NCBI RefSeq assembly: GCF_005860765.1
Contig: NZ_VCEI01000029.1
Span: 124,001 to 188,000, forward strand
Reading direction: 5' to 3'
DNA: 64,000 nucleotides
From: Dyadobacter sediminis
GTDB lineage: Bacteria > Bacteroidota > Bacteroidia > Cytophagales > Spirosomataceae
In this document: positions 10,232 to 17,651 of the stretch, piece after piece
Position numbering within the stretch: position 1 is the stretch's first letter
Layout: each line of letters begins with the position of its first letter
Program-made: the position numbers and the translations under genes
Notes under the pieces: model-generated
What the model was told of the DNA's origin: nothing
The model's database searches: none
What the model saw: the letters and a program-made list of their open reading frames with translations, nothing else

Positions 10232-10975
10232 TTAGTAAGTTGCTCTTCCGCCGGAAAGATCAAAAGTAAAGCCTGTGGTAAAGCTGCTTTCCTTGGAAAC
10301 AATAAATGCTGCCATGTTTGCAACCTCTTCCAATGTGCCGCAACGTTTCATCGGTATTTTGTCCGTCATGTATTTGACCTGTATTTCAGGCATGGCATCC
10401 ACAAGCGGGGTTTGTATTACTGCCGGAGCTAAAGCATTTACAGTAATGCCGCTTTCAGCATATTCCTTTCCCTGAACCTTCGTCATGCCAATAATAGCAG
10501 CTTTGGAAGCAGAATAAGCAAGCATTCCGGCATTTCCTTCTTTTCCTGCAATAGATGAAATATGTAAAATACGCCCATAATTGTTAGCCAGCATGTACGG
10601 TAAAACCATTTTTGAAGTATAAAAGCAACTCATAAAATTGACATTGAAAACCAGTTGCAGGTTTTCAGAACTTACTTCATGGCTTCTGAGATTGGTCATA
10701 CCCGTAATCCCGACACAATTAACAAGAATATCTACTTTTCCAAACCGGTCAATGACTTTATAAACCGCATTCCGAACCTCATCTTCATTTGTTACATCGA
10801 GACCGACAATTTCGCTGTGATCTTTATATTCTGCAAATTCATCCCTCAGCATGCTTTCATTTATATCCAATAAGCCTGCATGTACGCCTTCATTTAACAG
10901 TTTATGTGCAATAACCAATCCTAGTCCGGATGCTGCTCCTGTAATGATTGCTACTTGCTTGCTGAAATTGCCCAT
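10232..10975 (-). CDS. SDR-family NAD(P)-dependent oxidoreductase
   Basis: 247 residues of the classical short-chain dehydrogenase type. The cofactor motif TGAASGLG lies near residue 12, NCVG near 87, a catalytic Ser in HISSIAG, and the YSASK catalytic motif near 155-159. It resembles FabG and the sugar-acid dehydrogenases such as 2-keto-3-deoxy-L-fuconate dehydrogenase. The acidic residue after the second strand (LLDIN) points to NAD rather than NADP. It is the last gene of a seven-gene minus-strand operon, 68 bp after the DapA-family gene. A role in oxidising a hydroxy intermediate of that pathway is inferred; the substrate is unknown. Confidence 0.85.
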   Translation of the reverse strand: MGNFSKQVAIITGAASGLGLVIAHKLLNEGVHAGLLDINESMLRDEFAEYKDHSEIVGLDVTNEDEVRNAVYKVIDRFGKVDILVNCVGITGMTNLRSHEVSSENLQLVFNVNFMSCFYTSKMVLPYMLANNYGRILHISSIAGKEGNAGMLAYSASKAAIIGMTKVQGKEYAESGITVNALAPAVIQTPLVDAMPEIQVKYMTDKIPMKRCGTLEEVANMAAFIVSKESSFTTGFTFDLSGGRATY

Positions 10976-11043
10976 TTTACTATATTTCTTTTGATTGTGA
11001 CAAATGTGGTTGGATTCAAAAGTGTATTACGTCTTTTTTATAA

Positions 11044-11955
11044 TTATAATATATTGATAATCCTTTGGTTAAGCTCTTTTATATAACGGATAGATGACGG
11101 ATCAGGAATGTAAGCTGCTTTTCTTGAAATACTGTTTTTCAAGACCCCTCTTGCTATCAGCAGTTCTTTTTCGGCATAATGGAAAAGCTCCATGTTTTGT
11201 AATGCAAAAAATATTTGCGGCATCACTTTTTCGAAAAGGTCAAATGCTTTGCCATGCTCTCCCTTGGAACGAAGGTCAAATACATTTTGAAGAATATCAG
11301 CAACTGCCAGCCCGGGCATTACACCTGCAATCCCGATCGGAATCAGTTCCAGCATATACAATCCGCCCCAACCTTCAAAAAGACCGACTTTACCGCCTGT
11401 AGCTTTGATGATATTTTCAAATTTCGGAGCACATAAAGGTTCCTCCAGTTTAAGGTATTTAAAGTTGGCATGCGCATGCATCAGATCTTTTATAAATTCC
11501 ACACTGACTGAAGATCCTCCGGGGTTAAAATCCTGGATAAGAACCGGCGTTTCAGGAACAGAATCAAGAAAATGTGACAAATATTCTTTCAGGGCATTTT
11601 CGGGTAAGCCAAAAATCCTGGGTACTGCCAGTGAAATCACATTTGCGCCCGCATGAACATTGGCCTTAGCCAAACTGATTGCAACATTTAAAGCAGGATG
11701 GTTGCATTGTGCAACAATTTTTAACCGGCCCGCTGCTTGTTCCACGGCAATACGTACAACCTGCAATTTCTCCTCATCAGTCAGTTTGTAAAATTCACTT
11801 GCATACGCCGGCAGGCATACAGCTTTTACTCCGCTCGTTATAGCAAAATCAATCAGGCGACGGAGTGCATCTTCATCAATTTCTTCTTTTTCATTAAAGG
11901 GAGTAGGAACAATTGGTACAACCCCGGAAAGCTCATTTTCAAAGTTTCTATTCAT
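11044..11955 (-). CDS. Dihydrodipicolinate synthase (DapA)-family lyase/aldolase
   Basis: 303 residues in a single (beta/alpha)8 barrel. The Schiff-base lysine is expected in FKYLKLEEP. The catalytic tyrosine region, usually YNxP in DHDPS and sialate lyase, instead reads IQDFNPGG, so this is not a normal dapA. The block LFEGWGGLYMLELIPIGIAGVMPG is shared with an uncharacterised branch of DapA-like proteins. Family members make or break C-C bonds of pyruvate-type substrates. It lies 11 bp after the EamA transporter gene in a catabolic operon, so an aldolase or dehydratase step on a 2-keto acid is a fair inference, not a proven one. Confidence 0.82.
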   Translation of the reverse strand: MNRNFENELSGVVPIVPTPFNEKEEIDEDALRRLIDFAITSGVKAVCLPAYASEFYKLTDEEKLQVVRIAVEQAAGRLKIVAQCNHPALNVAISLAKANVHAGANVISLAVPRIFGLPENALKEYLSHFLDSVPETPVLIQDFNPGGSSVSVEFIKDLMHAHANFKYLKLEEPLCAPKFENIIKATGGKVGLFEGWGGLYMLELIPIGIAGVMPGLAVADILQNVFDLRSKGEHGKAFDLFEKVMPQIFFALQNMELFHYAEKELLIARGVLKNSISRKAAYIPDPSSIRYIKELNQRIINIL

Positions 11956-11966
11956 GACTTATGTTA

Positions 11967-12884
11967 TTAATTGATCAATTTCCTTTGTTGCGCATTTTTA
12001 TCAACGATTGTCAAAATCAGTGTTGAGGCAAGCACCAGAATACCGCCGATCACGGCCTGACTGTTCAGCGTTTCACCAAGGACAAATGCCGCAATCGGTA
12101 AACCCATGAAAGTGATCAGATAGTTGGACAATGCTACTTGCGTCGCGTCCAGTGATTTAAGTACCTTGAAAAACATGACCATGGACAAAAAGTTATGAAA
12201 CAAGGTCAGCGCTATCATTCCGGTCCATGTTTGAGAAGTAAAATGAGGAATTTTTGAAAACATTTCCGGCTCATAGTATACGACGAGCGGTGCAAGAAGT
12301 ACAACCATTACGAGATAGGTATAAAAAACCATTTCCACTTCGGTGTATTTCCCTGCAATCTGTTTACAGCCGACATTGTAGTAAGCGTTTCCTACAATAG
12401 CCAGAAAAATAAGCAGGTTTCCCGAAGCATAATCCGAGCTAAGGTCCATTTTCTTGATATCATCCGTTGAGCAAAGCAGTACTCCGGCAATTGCAACAAT
12501 GAAACTCAGCCACCTTATTTTATTCATTTTTTCATTCAACAGCAGAAATGCAAATACGGCTGTGACAACAGGCAGTGCGAGCGCAAGAATAGCAGCATTG
12601 CTGGCCAGAGAATACTGTGTTCCCCATGTCATTAAGACCTGAGAAGGAAATGCACCCAAAATAGCCAGCTGAACGAAAACCACAACATCTTTTATCTTCT
12701 TGTCACCTTTTTGAAAATTTCGTATAACGGAAGGTGCCAGAAAAAGGGAAGCTACTAACATGGGCGCCCAAACGGTAAAGTAAGGCCCGACTTGCTCCTG
12801 AGTAAGTTTGATACAAGTAAATTGAAATGACCAGATCAGGTTACAGGCAAAAAGAATCAGCCATGACAGAAATGCTTTTTTCAT
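11967..12884 (-). CDS. EamA/DMT-superfamily membrane transporter
   Basis: 305 residues with about ten hydrophobic segments arranged as two EamA repeats of five, beginning KAFLSWLILFACNLIWSFQFTCIK. Members move small metabolites or amino acids across the inner membrane. Its start overlaps the stop of the enolase-superfamily gene by 4 bp (ATGA), so it is translated with the catabolic operon and is its only transporter candidate. Direction and substrate cannot be read from sequence. Confidence 0.85.
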   Translation of the reverse strand: MKKAFLSWLILFACNLIWSFQFTCIKLTQEQVGPYFTVWAPMLVASLFLAPSVIRNFQKGDKKIKDVVVFVQLAILGAFPSQVLMTWGTQYSLASNAAILALALPVVTAVFAFLLLNEKMNKIRWLSFIVAIAGVLLCSTDDIKKMDLSSDYASGNLLIFLAIVGNAYYNVGCKQIAGKYTEVEMVFYTYLVMVVLLAPLVVYYEPEMFSKIPHFTSQTWTGMIALTLFHNFLSMVMFFKVLKSLDATQVALSNYLITFMGLPIAAFVLGETLNSQAVIGGILVLASTLILTIVDKNAQQRKLIN

Positions 12885-14014
12885 CGGCCAAGAGATATAT
12901 ACTGGCCTGTCTGGTACTTTTCAATTGCTTTCTTATCCAGCTCGATTCCCAATCCGTGACCTTGCGGTACTTTTGCAGCTCCGTTTTGAAAATTTACAGG
13001 ATCAATAATCAGATCATCCTCGCGCACCAGCTCACCAAAAATGTCGGAAGGCATGCTGCAGTTAATGCTTGCGGCTGCGATATGAAGGCCCATGGTTTCC
13101 GAAATCCCTAAATCTACTTCCGATCCGCGCCAGCAGGATTTACCTTCCAGATGAGCAATTTCAGCAAGCAATATGCAATTGAAAGCGGATCCATTGAAGT
13201 TGTAGCCATCTGCCGCATCCGCTCTTATATATGCAATGATATCTCTGATATCCTGCGTATAGGGAAGCGAGATATGTCTGAATATCGGAATTCCCAGATT
13301 TTCTTTCAGGAACTTGAATGCGTTAATATCACCATGCGGTACAGGATCTTCCAGGCCAAACATCATGTCAGGATCAACACCATTCATCAGCTTCATCGTT
13401 GTTTCCTTGTCATTCCAGCGTTGATTGGGGTCCAGCAGTACTTTGATTCCCTGATTACATTTTTTCTTTATTTCCTCTATCCACAGCTTAACGGGATCCT
13501 CATCAGAGCATTTGAATTTGAATACAGAATGACCTTTCTGCATAGCTTCAAAGGCCTTCGTTGCAGCATCTTCCGGTGTTCGCCTTCCGGTCCAGCCCAT
13601 ACAAGCGACAAAATCACGGTAGCTGCCTCCGAAAATTTGATAAACAGGCACTTTCAATATTTTTCCGACAAGATCCAGAACAGCACATTCAAATGCTTCA
13701 TACATCCGCTGATCATCAATCGGAAGTCTTCGCCAGTTCATTTTAAGAATGTCCGTGCCCAGAAACGTGTGCATACCTTCCCTGATACGTTCAGCGGAAG
13801 CATTTCTGTACGTTTCGCCAATTCCAGTCAATCCATTTTCAAGTTCCAGTTCAATAATCCATTTGGGTTGGTTGGCAAAATCTGTCCAGCTTTCTCCTGT
13901 CAGGAATTTTTTTGCAAACTCAGAACTGTTATCAGATACCGATTCTGAATTTAGACTTCCGGGCTTTGCAGGTACGATTACTTGTGTTGCTTTGATTGAG
14001 GTTACAATGGTCAT
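12881..14014 (-). CDS. Enolase-superfamily (mandelate racemase/muconate lactonizing-like) protein with atypical active site
   Basis: 377 residues with an N-terminal capping domain and a barrel. The KxK motif is present (K166, K168). Two metal ligands are clear: D195 in LLDPNQRW and E222 in GLEDPV. The third ligand, normally Glu or Asp about 25 residues later, falls in IFRHIS, where the candidate residue is H247. The second-face lysine of muconate-cycloisomerase relatives is also absent: the DGYNFNGS stretch has no Lys. A late SEVDLGIS segment (E299) aligns with the usual GSxxExGI block. The family abstracts a proton alpha to a carboxylate, giving racemases and acid-sugar dehydratases. The reaction here cannot be named. 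It overlaps both operon neighbours by 4 bp. Confidence 0.8.
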   Translation of the reverse strand: MTIVTSIKATQVIVPAKPGSLNSESVSDNSSEFAKKFLTGESWTDFANQPKWIIELELENGLTGIGETYRNASAERIREGMHTFLGTDILKMNWRRLPIDDQRMYEAFECAVLDLVGKILKVPVYQIFGGSYRDFVACMGWTGRRTPEDAATKAFEAMQKGHSVFKFKCSDEDPVKLWIEEIKKKCNQGIKVLLDPNQRWNDKETTMKLMNGVDPDMMFGLEDPVPHGDINAFKFLKENLGIPIFRHISLPYTQDIRDIIAYIRADAADGYNFNGSAFNCILLAEIAHLEGKSCWRGSEVDLGISETMGLHIAAASINCSMPSDIFGELVREDDLIIDPVNFQNGAAKVPQGHGLGIELDKKAIEKYQTGQYISLGR

Positions 14015-14967
14015 TCCGTTTCAGTTTGAGAATATTTTTCAGCCAGCCTTCTTATGTCATAGCTGAACTCAATGAATTTTTTCTCCCATCTGGCAGCCGT
14101 TTCTGTGGTATAAGGGTAGAATCCATTTGCATTGCTTATTCCTTTAGCTCCATTACCGACTATTTTTCTCAGCAAGTCCGGTGATTGGACCGCACGGTTC
14201 AAATCCGGGGCAAGATCCTCCATCACGGTCAGATAAGCCGGAATGCCCGTCAGATCCATAAACCGGAACGGGCCGGCAAAGGTCATCCAGTAGCCCATGT
14301 CATTCCGTAGCGATCTGTCCACATCCTCAACCGTTGCATATTCATTTTCTACCAGATAAAATGCTTCCCGAAGCATCGCATACATGATCCGGTTTGTTAT
14401 AAATCCTCTTATATCTTTTTTCAATAAGGAAGGTTCTTTACCCCATGTCTCAGCCAAGACAATAAAACGGTTTGCATAGTCTGCCTCTGAATGCTTGCCG
14501 CATATCACCTCCATAAATCGGGTAATGTGTGCGGGTTCAGCCCAGTGAATGCCCAGCAAGCGCTGGGGGTATTTCAATTCACCTTGTAAAATCGAGACCG
14601 GAATGGCAGAAGTATTGCTTCCGATAATGGCCGTTGGTGAAATGACAGTTTCAAGGGATTGAAAAATTTGCTTTTTATCAGAAACACTCTCCTGAATGGA
14701 TTCCAGGACAACTTCATGACCTGCGAGCAACGACACATCATCTGTAATTGTAATTCTTTGTATAACTGCTTCAGGTATTTCTTTTAACAAACCTTCTGCA
14801 TACATTTCCTTTAAAAACACAAGGATCCGTTTCAGTGCATTTTCCCTTTCTTCGAGGTTTTTCACCAAAGATGTAACTTCATGTCCGGCTGCCAGAATAC
14901 AGGTTGCAATGCTGCTCCCCATCAATCCGAGACCTACTGTTCCGATTCGCTGTTTTTCAATCATCAT
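14011..14967 (-). CDS. 3-hydroxyacyl-CoA dehydrogenase-like NAD-dependent oxidoreductase
   Basis: 318 residues. The Rossmann motif GLGLMG lies near residue 12, the SNTSAIP serine-containing motif near 117, and the catalytic His sits in GIHWAEPAH near 140. A C-terminal helical 3HCDH domain includes KDIRGFITNRIMYAMLREAF. The layout matches 3-hydroxybutyryl-CoA dehydrogenase and L-gulonate 3-dehydrogenase (lambda-crystallin) relatives. The HWAEP motif in place of HFFNP suggests a substrate that is not an ordinary acyl-CoA. Two adjacent ATG codons (14967, 14964) could start it. It overlaps the enolase-superfamily gene by 4 bp and follows ridA by 32 bp. Confidence 0.82.
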   Translation of the reverse strand: MMIEKQRIGTVGLGLMGSSIATCILAAGHEVTSLVKNLEERENALKRILVFLKEMYAEGLLKEIPEAVIQRITITDDVSLLAGHEVVLESIQESVSDKKQIFQSLETVISPTAIIGSNTSAIPVSILQGELKYPQRLLGIHWAEPAHITRFMEVICGKHSEADYANRFIVLAETWGKEPSLLKKDIRGFITNRIMYAMLREAFYLVENEYATVEDVDRSLRNDMGYWMTFAGPFRFMDLTGIPAYLTVMEDLAPDLNRAVQSPDLLRKIVGNGAKGISNANGFYPYTTETAARWEKKFIEFSYDIRRLAEKYSQTETE

Positions 14968-14999
14968 ACTCAGTTCAGGTAAGCGTTTTTATAACCTTA

Positions 15000-15380
15000 T
15001 TACGGAAAAACAGCAATGGCATCAATTTCCACTTTGATTCCATCTGCCAGCACAGACTGAACCGTTGTTCGTGCAGGACGTATTCCGGTAAAAATGGAAG
15101 CATAGGCCGCATCGAACCGGTCAAAATCGTTGATTTCACTCAGGTGTACCGTACATTTTACAATGTCTTCCATGTGCCCGCCTGCCGCCTCCACAATCTT
15201 CTTGATGTGAGCCAGCGTCAGCCATGTTTCTTCTTCAATTGTTCCGTGTATCACTTTGCCCGATGAAAGATCCAGCGGGCCTTGTCCGCTGATAAAAAGG
15301 GTTTTATCAACCAACACGCCTGCGGAATATGCTCCGGTATTTACAACTTTATCCGGATGTTTAATTTCTTGTCTGGACAT
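15000..15380 (-). CDS. RidA/YjgF-family enamine/imine deaminase
   Basis: 126 residues, the usual family length. It starts SRQEIKHPDKVVNTGAYSAGVLV and contains the conserved GQ in ISGQGPLD, the HMEDIVKCTVHLSEINDF segment and the active-site Arg in RPARTTVQ. Family members hydrolyse reactive 2-enamine or imine intermediates to keto acids plus ammonia. Its place in the operon between an amidohydrolase and a dehydrogenase suggests that an amino or cyclic-imine intermediate occurs in the pathway. Substrate is inferred only at that level. Confidence 0.88.
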   Translation of the reverse strand: MSRQEIKHPDKVVNTGAYSAGVLVDKTLFISGQGPLDLSSGKVIHGTIEEETWLTLAHIKKIVEAAGGHMEDIVKCTVHLSEINDFDRFDAAYASIFTGIRPARTTVQSVLADGIKVEIDAIAVFP

Positions 15381-15487
15381 ATCAAACTGGCTTTTTCATA
15401 CTAACTGATTTTAATTTGAAGCTTTTTTCACCTTTCAACATCTGATATTTACAGCAGCATTTTCACTACATAACATAGTCGGAAGTG

Positions 15488-16285
15488 TCATTCCTTTTTA
15501 TCAATACGCCCCAGAAGCGGCCAGCTGTGAAATGCTGTAATGAACGTTTCAAGTGCCTGAACTGCTTGGTTAAAGAGGATTTCGCCTTTTTCCGCGGTTG
15601 CCAATTGCGGTTCTCCACTGTTCCCGTTACTGGATACGATCGAGGTTTGTTTAAACAAAGTCACTCCCCGATAAGGCTCGTCGTCTTCCCAGGCTACATA
15701 GCCGTTACTTTCCGGGCGCACAGATCGCTCCACATTTTCCATTCGGACCTTATCGGGAAAAAGATGCAGCATGAGGCTTGTTTCATATTCGCAGGCATGG
15801 CTTAGTGCCGGACTTTGCATCGGAAGCTGGCCGGCAAACGATTTTCCGGCCAGTTCCCAGTATGTCACCAACGCGATGTTAGGTTTGAGAGAGAAATCAT
15901 ACTGGCAGCTTAGCATAGCCAATGCCTGTTTCACCGGCGTTATATTCCCGCCATGACCATTTAAGAGCACTATTTTTCTGAACCCGCTTTCAACAAAAGA
16001 CTTCACAAGATCCACTATGGTTTGCGTATATAACAACGGGTTCAAACTGACCGTACCTCCGAATGAAAGATGATGATGGCTGGACCCGAAAGGCAGTGTC
16101 GGGCAAAGAAGAATTTCATTGGTCATCCGCATTTCCGTTGCCAAAGCCAGGCGTGTTACAATATCCGTATCCGTAGAAACTGGCAAATGCAATCCATGTT
16201 GCTCCGTAGCTCCGAGCGGAAGCACAATGACCGCTTCTTCCGTCAGTTGGTTAATAACCGGATAACTCAGATTTGAAAACAGCAT
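15488..16285 (-). CDS. Creatininase-family metal-dependent amidohydrolase
   Basis: 265 residues. Metal-binding features are all visible: the early LPLGATEQHGLHLPVSTD block (Glu, His, Asp), PFGSSHHHLSFGGTVSL, and the LLNGHGGN motif near residue 112. The family opens cyclic amides (creatinine) or hydrolyses formamides and includes mycofactocin peptidase MftE, but no mycofactocin genes are present here. It is the first gene of the seven-gene operon, 107 bp before ridA. A ring-opening or deformylating first step is inferred; the substrate is unknown. Confidence 0.85.
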   Translation of the reverse strand: MLFSNLSYPVINQLTEEAVIVLPLGATEQHGLHLPVSTDTDIVTRLALATEMRMTNEILLCPTLPFGSSHHHLSFGGTVSLNPLLYTQTIVDLVKSFVESGFRKIVLLNGHGGNITPVKQALAMLSCQYDFSLKPNIALVTYWELAGKSFAGQLPMQSPALSHACEYETSLMLHLFPDKVRMENVERSVRPESNGYVAWEDDEPYRGVTLFKQTSIVSSNGNSGEPQLATAEKGEILFNQAVQALETFITAFHSWPLLGRIDKKE

Positions 16286-16650
16286 TTTCGAGTATACTCT
16301 GATTGTAATTTCAGGAATTCAGAATCAACTTTATTCATTTTGGAACCCGCAATTCATATGGTCAAAATTATAGATTGCTCAGATACCGGAATTATGCTTT
16401 TCAAGTGTTTGTATATACTTTTTTGATCATTTAAATCAAAAAAGTATGGGGCAATCAGCAGAAAACGTGCAGCAGAATAAGCCATGCATACAAAAAAACC
16501 GGTGAGAACCGGACGTCCCGAATCTGCCTTGTAAAGTGGCTTTCCGGCTAATACATGGAAGTAAAGTGTGAGGCAGAGTTTCATAAAAAAACCCGCCAGA
16601 ACAAACTGGCGGGTTCAGAGTACATCGGAATGTAGTTGCTTTTGGCTAAA
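16286..16650 (-). other. Upstream region of the catabolic operon, with an AT-rich dyad
   Basis: This 365-bp stretch has no convincing gene; the 76-codon minus frame at 16354-16584 lacks any recognisable feature. It holds a 13-bp inverted repeat with 7-nt spacer at 16415-16447 (arm ATACTTTTTTGAT) and a TAATTTTG sequence on the minus strand at 16370-16363 that fits the Bacteroidota -7 element but lacks a good TTTG at -33. The right end carries the terminator of the next gene. Confidence 0.4.
16584..16615 (-). terminator. Intrinsic terminator of the small secreted protein gene
   Basis: On the minus strand a perfect 10-bp GC-rich stem (16590-16599 with 16606-16615, core CCCGCCAG) and a 6-nt loop are followed by a run of T. 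It starts 35 bp after the stop codon at 16651. Confidence 0.85.
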
Positions 16651-17037
16651 TCAGTTCTTTTTTGCTTTTGAAGAAGCATCTGCTTTTTTATTGCTTCCGT
16701 TTTCACTTCCTCTCTGCAAAGGTCTCTGCAAAGGGCCGGGTGCCTTTGACCCTGCTTCGTTACCGTGCGCTTCGTTACCTTTCTTGCCTGTTCCCGAACT
16801 TGCATTGGAACCGTTCACCTGGCCTGCTCTGCCCGCCTGCGTTGCTGTATTGTTGTTATTTTCATGATTGGCGCCCTGAGTAGTTCCCTGCGTATCCGTT
16901 CCGTTGTTTGCCTGGTTGTTGCTGCCTTCATTGGCGGTTCCGGCTTGCTTCGGATTGGTTGAGTTGGTCGTTGACTGTGCAAATGCTGCTCCTGAAACTG
17001 TCAGGATAAATATCATGATGCTTGCTATCTTTTTCAT
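16651..17037 (-). CDS. Small secreted low-complexity protein, unknown function
   Basis: 128 residues. A clear signal peptide (MKKIASIMIFILTVSGAAFAQ) is followed by a mature part made almost only of Asn, Gly, Thr, Ala, Ser and Lys, with no hydrophobic core, so it should be disordered. No family recognised. The signal peptide, its own terminator and normal codon usage support a real gene. The lipoprotein gene upstream (17182-17454) also encodes a small, polar, exported product. It may be an envelope or stress-linked small protein; that is speculation. Confidence 0.65.
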   Translation of the reverse strand: MKKIASIMIFILTVSGAAFAQSTTNSTNPKQAGTANEGSNNQANNGTDTQGTTQGANHENNNNTATQAGRAGQVNGSNASSGTGKKGNEAHGNEAGSKAPGPLQRPLQRGSENGSNKKADASSKAKKN

Positions 17038-17181
17038 GTTTGCTGATTTTTATTAAAATGGGAATCTTGATGATACATTACCTGCTTTAAAAATCATTCC
17101 AATACTTAAAAACCTCAGGTTCCGGTCTGTTTTCACTGCCGTACTCCGGAAAGTAGGCTTGTTATGGTCGGGCATCCGGCC

Positions 17182-17454
17182 TTATTCATTTCTTCCTTCT
17201 TTAAGTTCCCGCTTTTTGGCAATGGAATCTGCATCTGCATCCGGACCGCCTTTTCTTACCGCCGGCGTACTGTTTATATTGGGATCACTTTGAGGAATAC
17301 TCTTTCTTAATTCAACTGAATTGGTATCTTTTCCGACTACTGCCGGATCTGTTGTACGATTGTTATTTTCATCATCGGATTTGGGTGTGCATGCGTTCAG
17401 ATTTATGATTGTGAATCCAATGACAATGGCTAAAATGGTTCTCAGCTTTTTCAT
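17182..17454 (-). CDS. Small lipoprotein, unknown function
   Basis: 90 residues from the ATG at 17452-17454. Starting here puts a lysine-rich lipoprotein signal first (MKKLRTILAIVIGFTIINLNAC) with lipobox LNAC; the frame continues upstream to 17646 but that extension looks non-coding. The mature part is short, polar and charged, with many Asp, Asn and Lys residues, and has no recognised domain. It is divergent from the BrkB gene across a spacer that holds a 13-bp direct repeat. Confidence 0.6.
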   Translation of the reverse strand: MKKLRTILAIVIGFTIINLNACTPKSDDENNNRTTDPAVVGKDTNSVELRKSIPQSDPNINSTPAVRKGGPDADADSIAKKRELKEGRNE

Positions 17455-17602
17455 TTTTTCTCTGTTTACAGTTTGATGACATTTGATAAGAAAAAACCAG
17501 CATATAAAATCGTACCCAGCCTTTGCAGCTTGCTGATCGTCCTGTTTTTTACAGACGAGGTGCTTATTCCATTCATTTTTCCGGAAAGGATCATTGAAAA
17601 AG

Positions 17603-17636
17603 GCAATATGCCCTGCTTTCCTTGCAATATGCCCTG
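17603..17636. repeat. 13-bp direct repeat GCAATATGCCCTG, two copies
   Basis: Copies at 17603-17615 and 17624-17636 are identical and start exactly 21 bp apart, about two helical turns. They lie between the small lipoprotein gene and the BrkB gene, 16 bp before the ATG at 17652. The spacing suggests a protein-binding site, but no regulator can be assigned. Confidence 0.45.
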
Positions 17637-17651
17637 TTTTAGCCATCTGGC

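Noticed and set aside
13151..13948. 265-codon plus-strand frame
   Set aside because: It lies entirely antisense to the enolase-superfamily gene, with no domain or start support.
15488..16285. Mycofactocin peptidase MftE identity for the creatininase-family gene
   Set aside because: No mycofactocin precursor, radical SAM or glycosyltransferase gene is present nearby.
16354..16584. 76-codon minus-strand frame before the catabolic operon
   Set aside because: Composition is unlike the neighbours, it has no signal, domain or start support, and it spans the dyad and part of the terminator.
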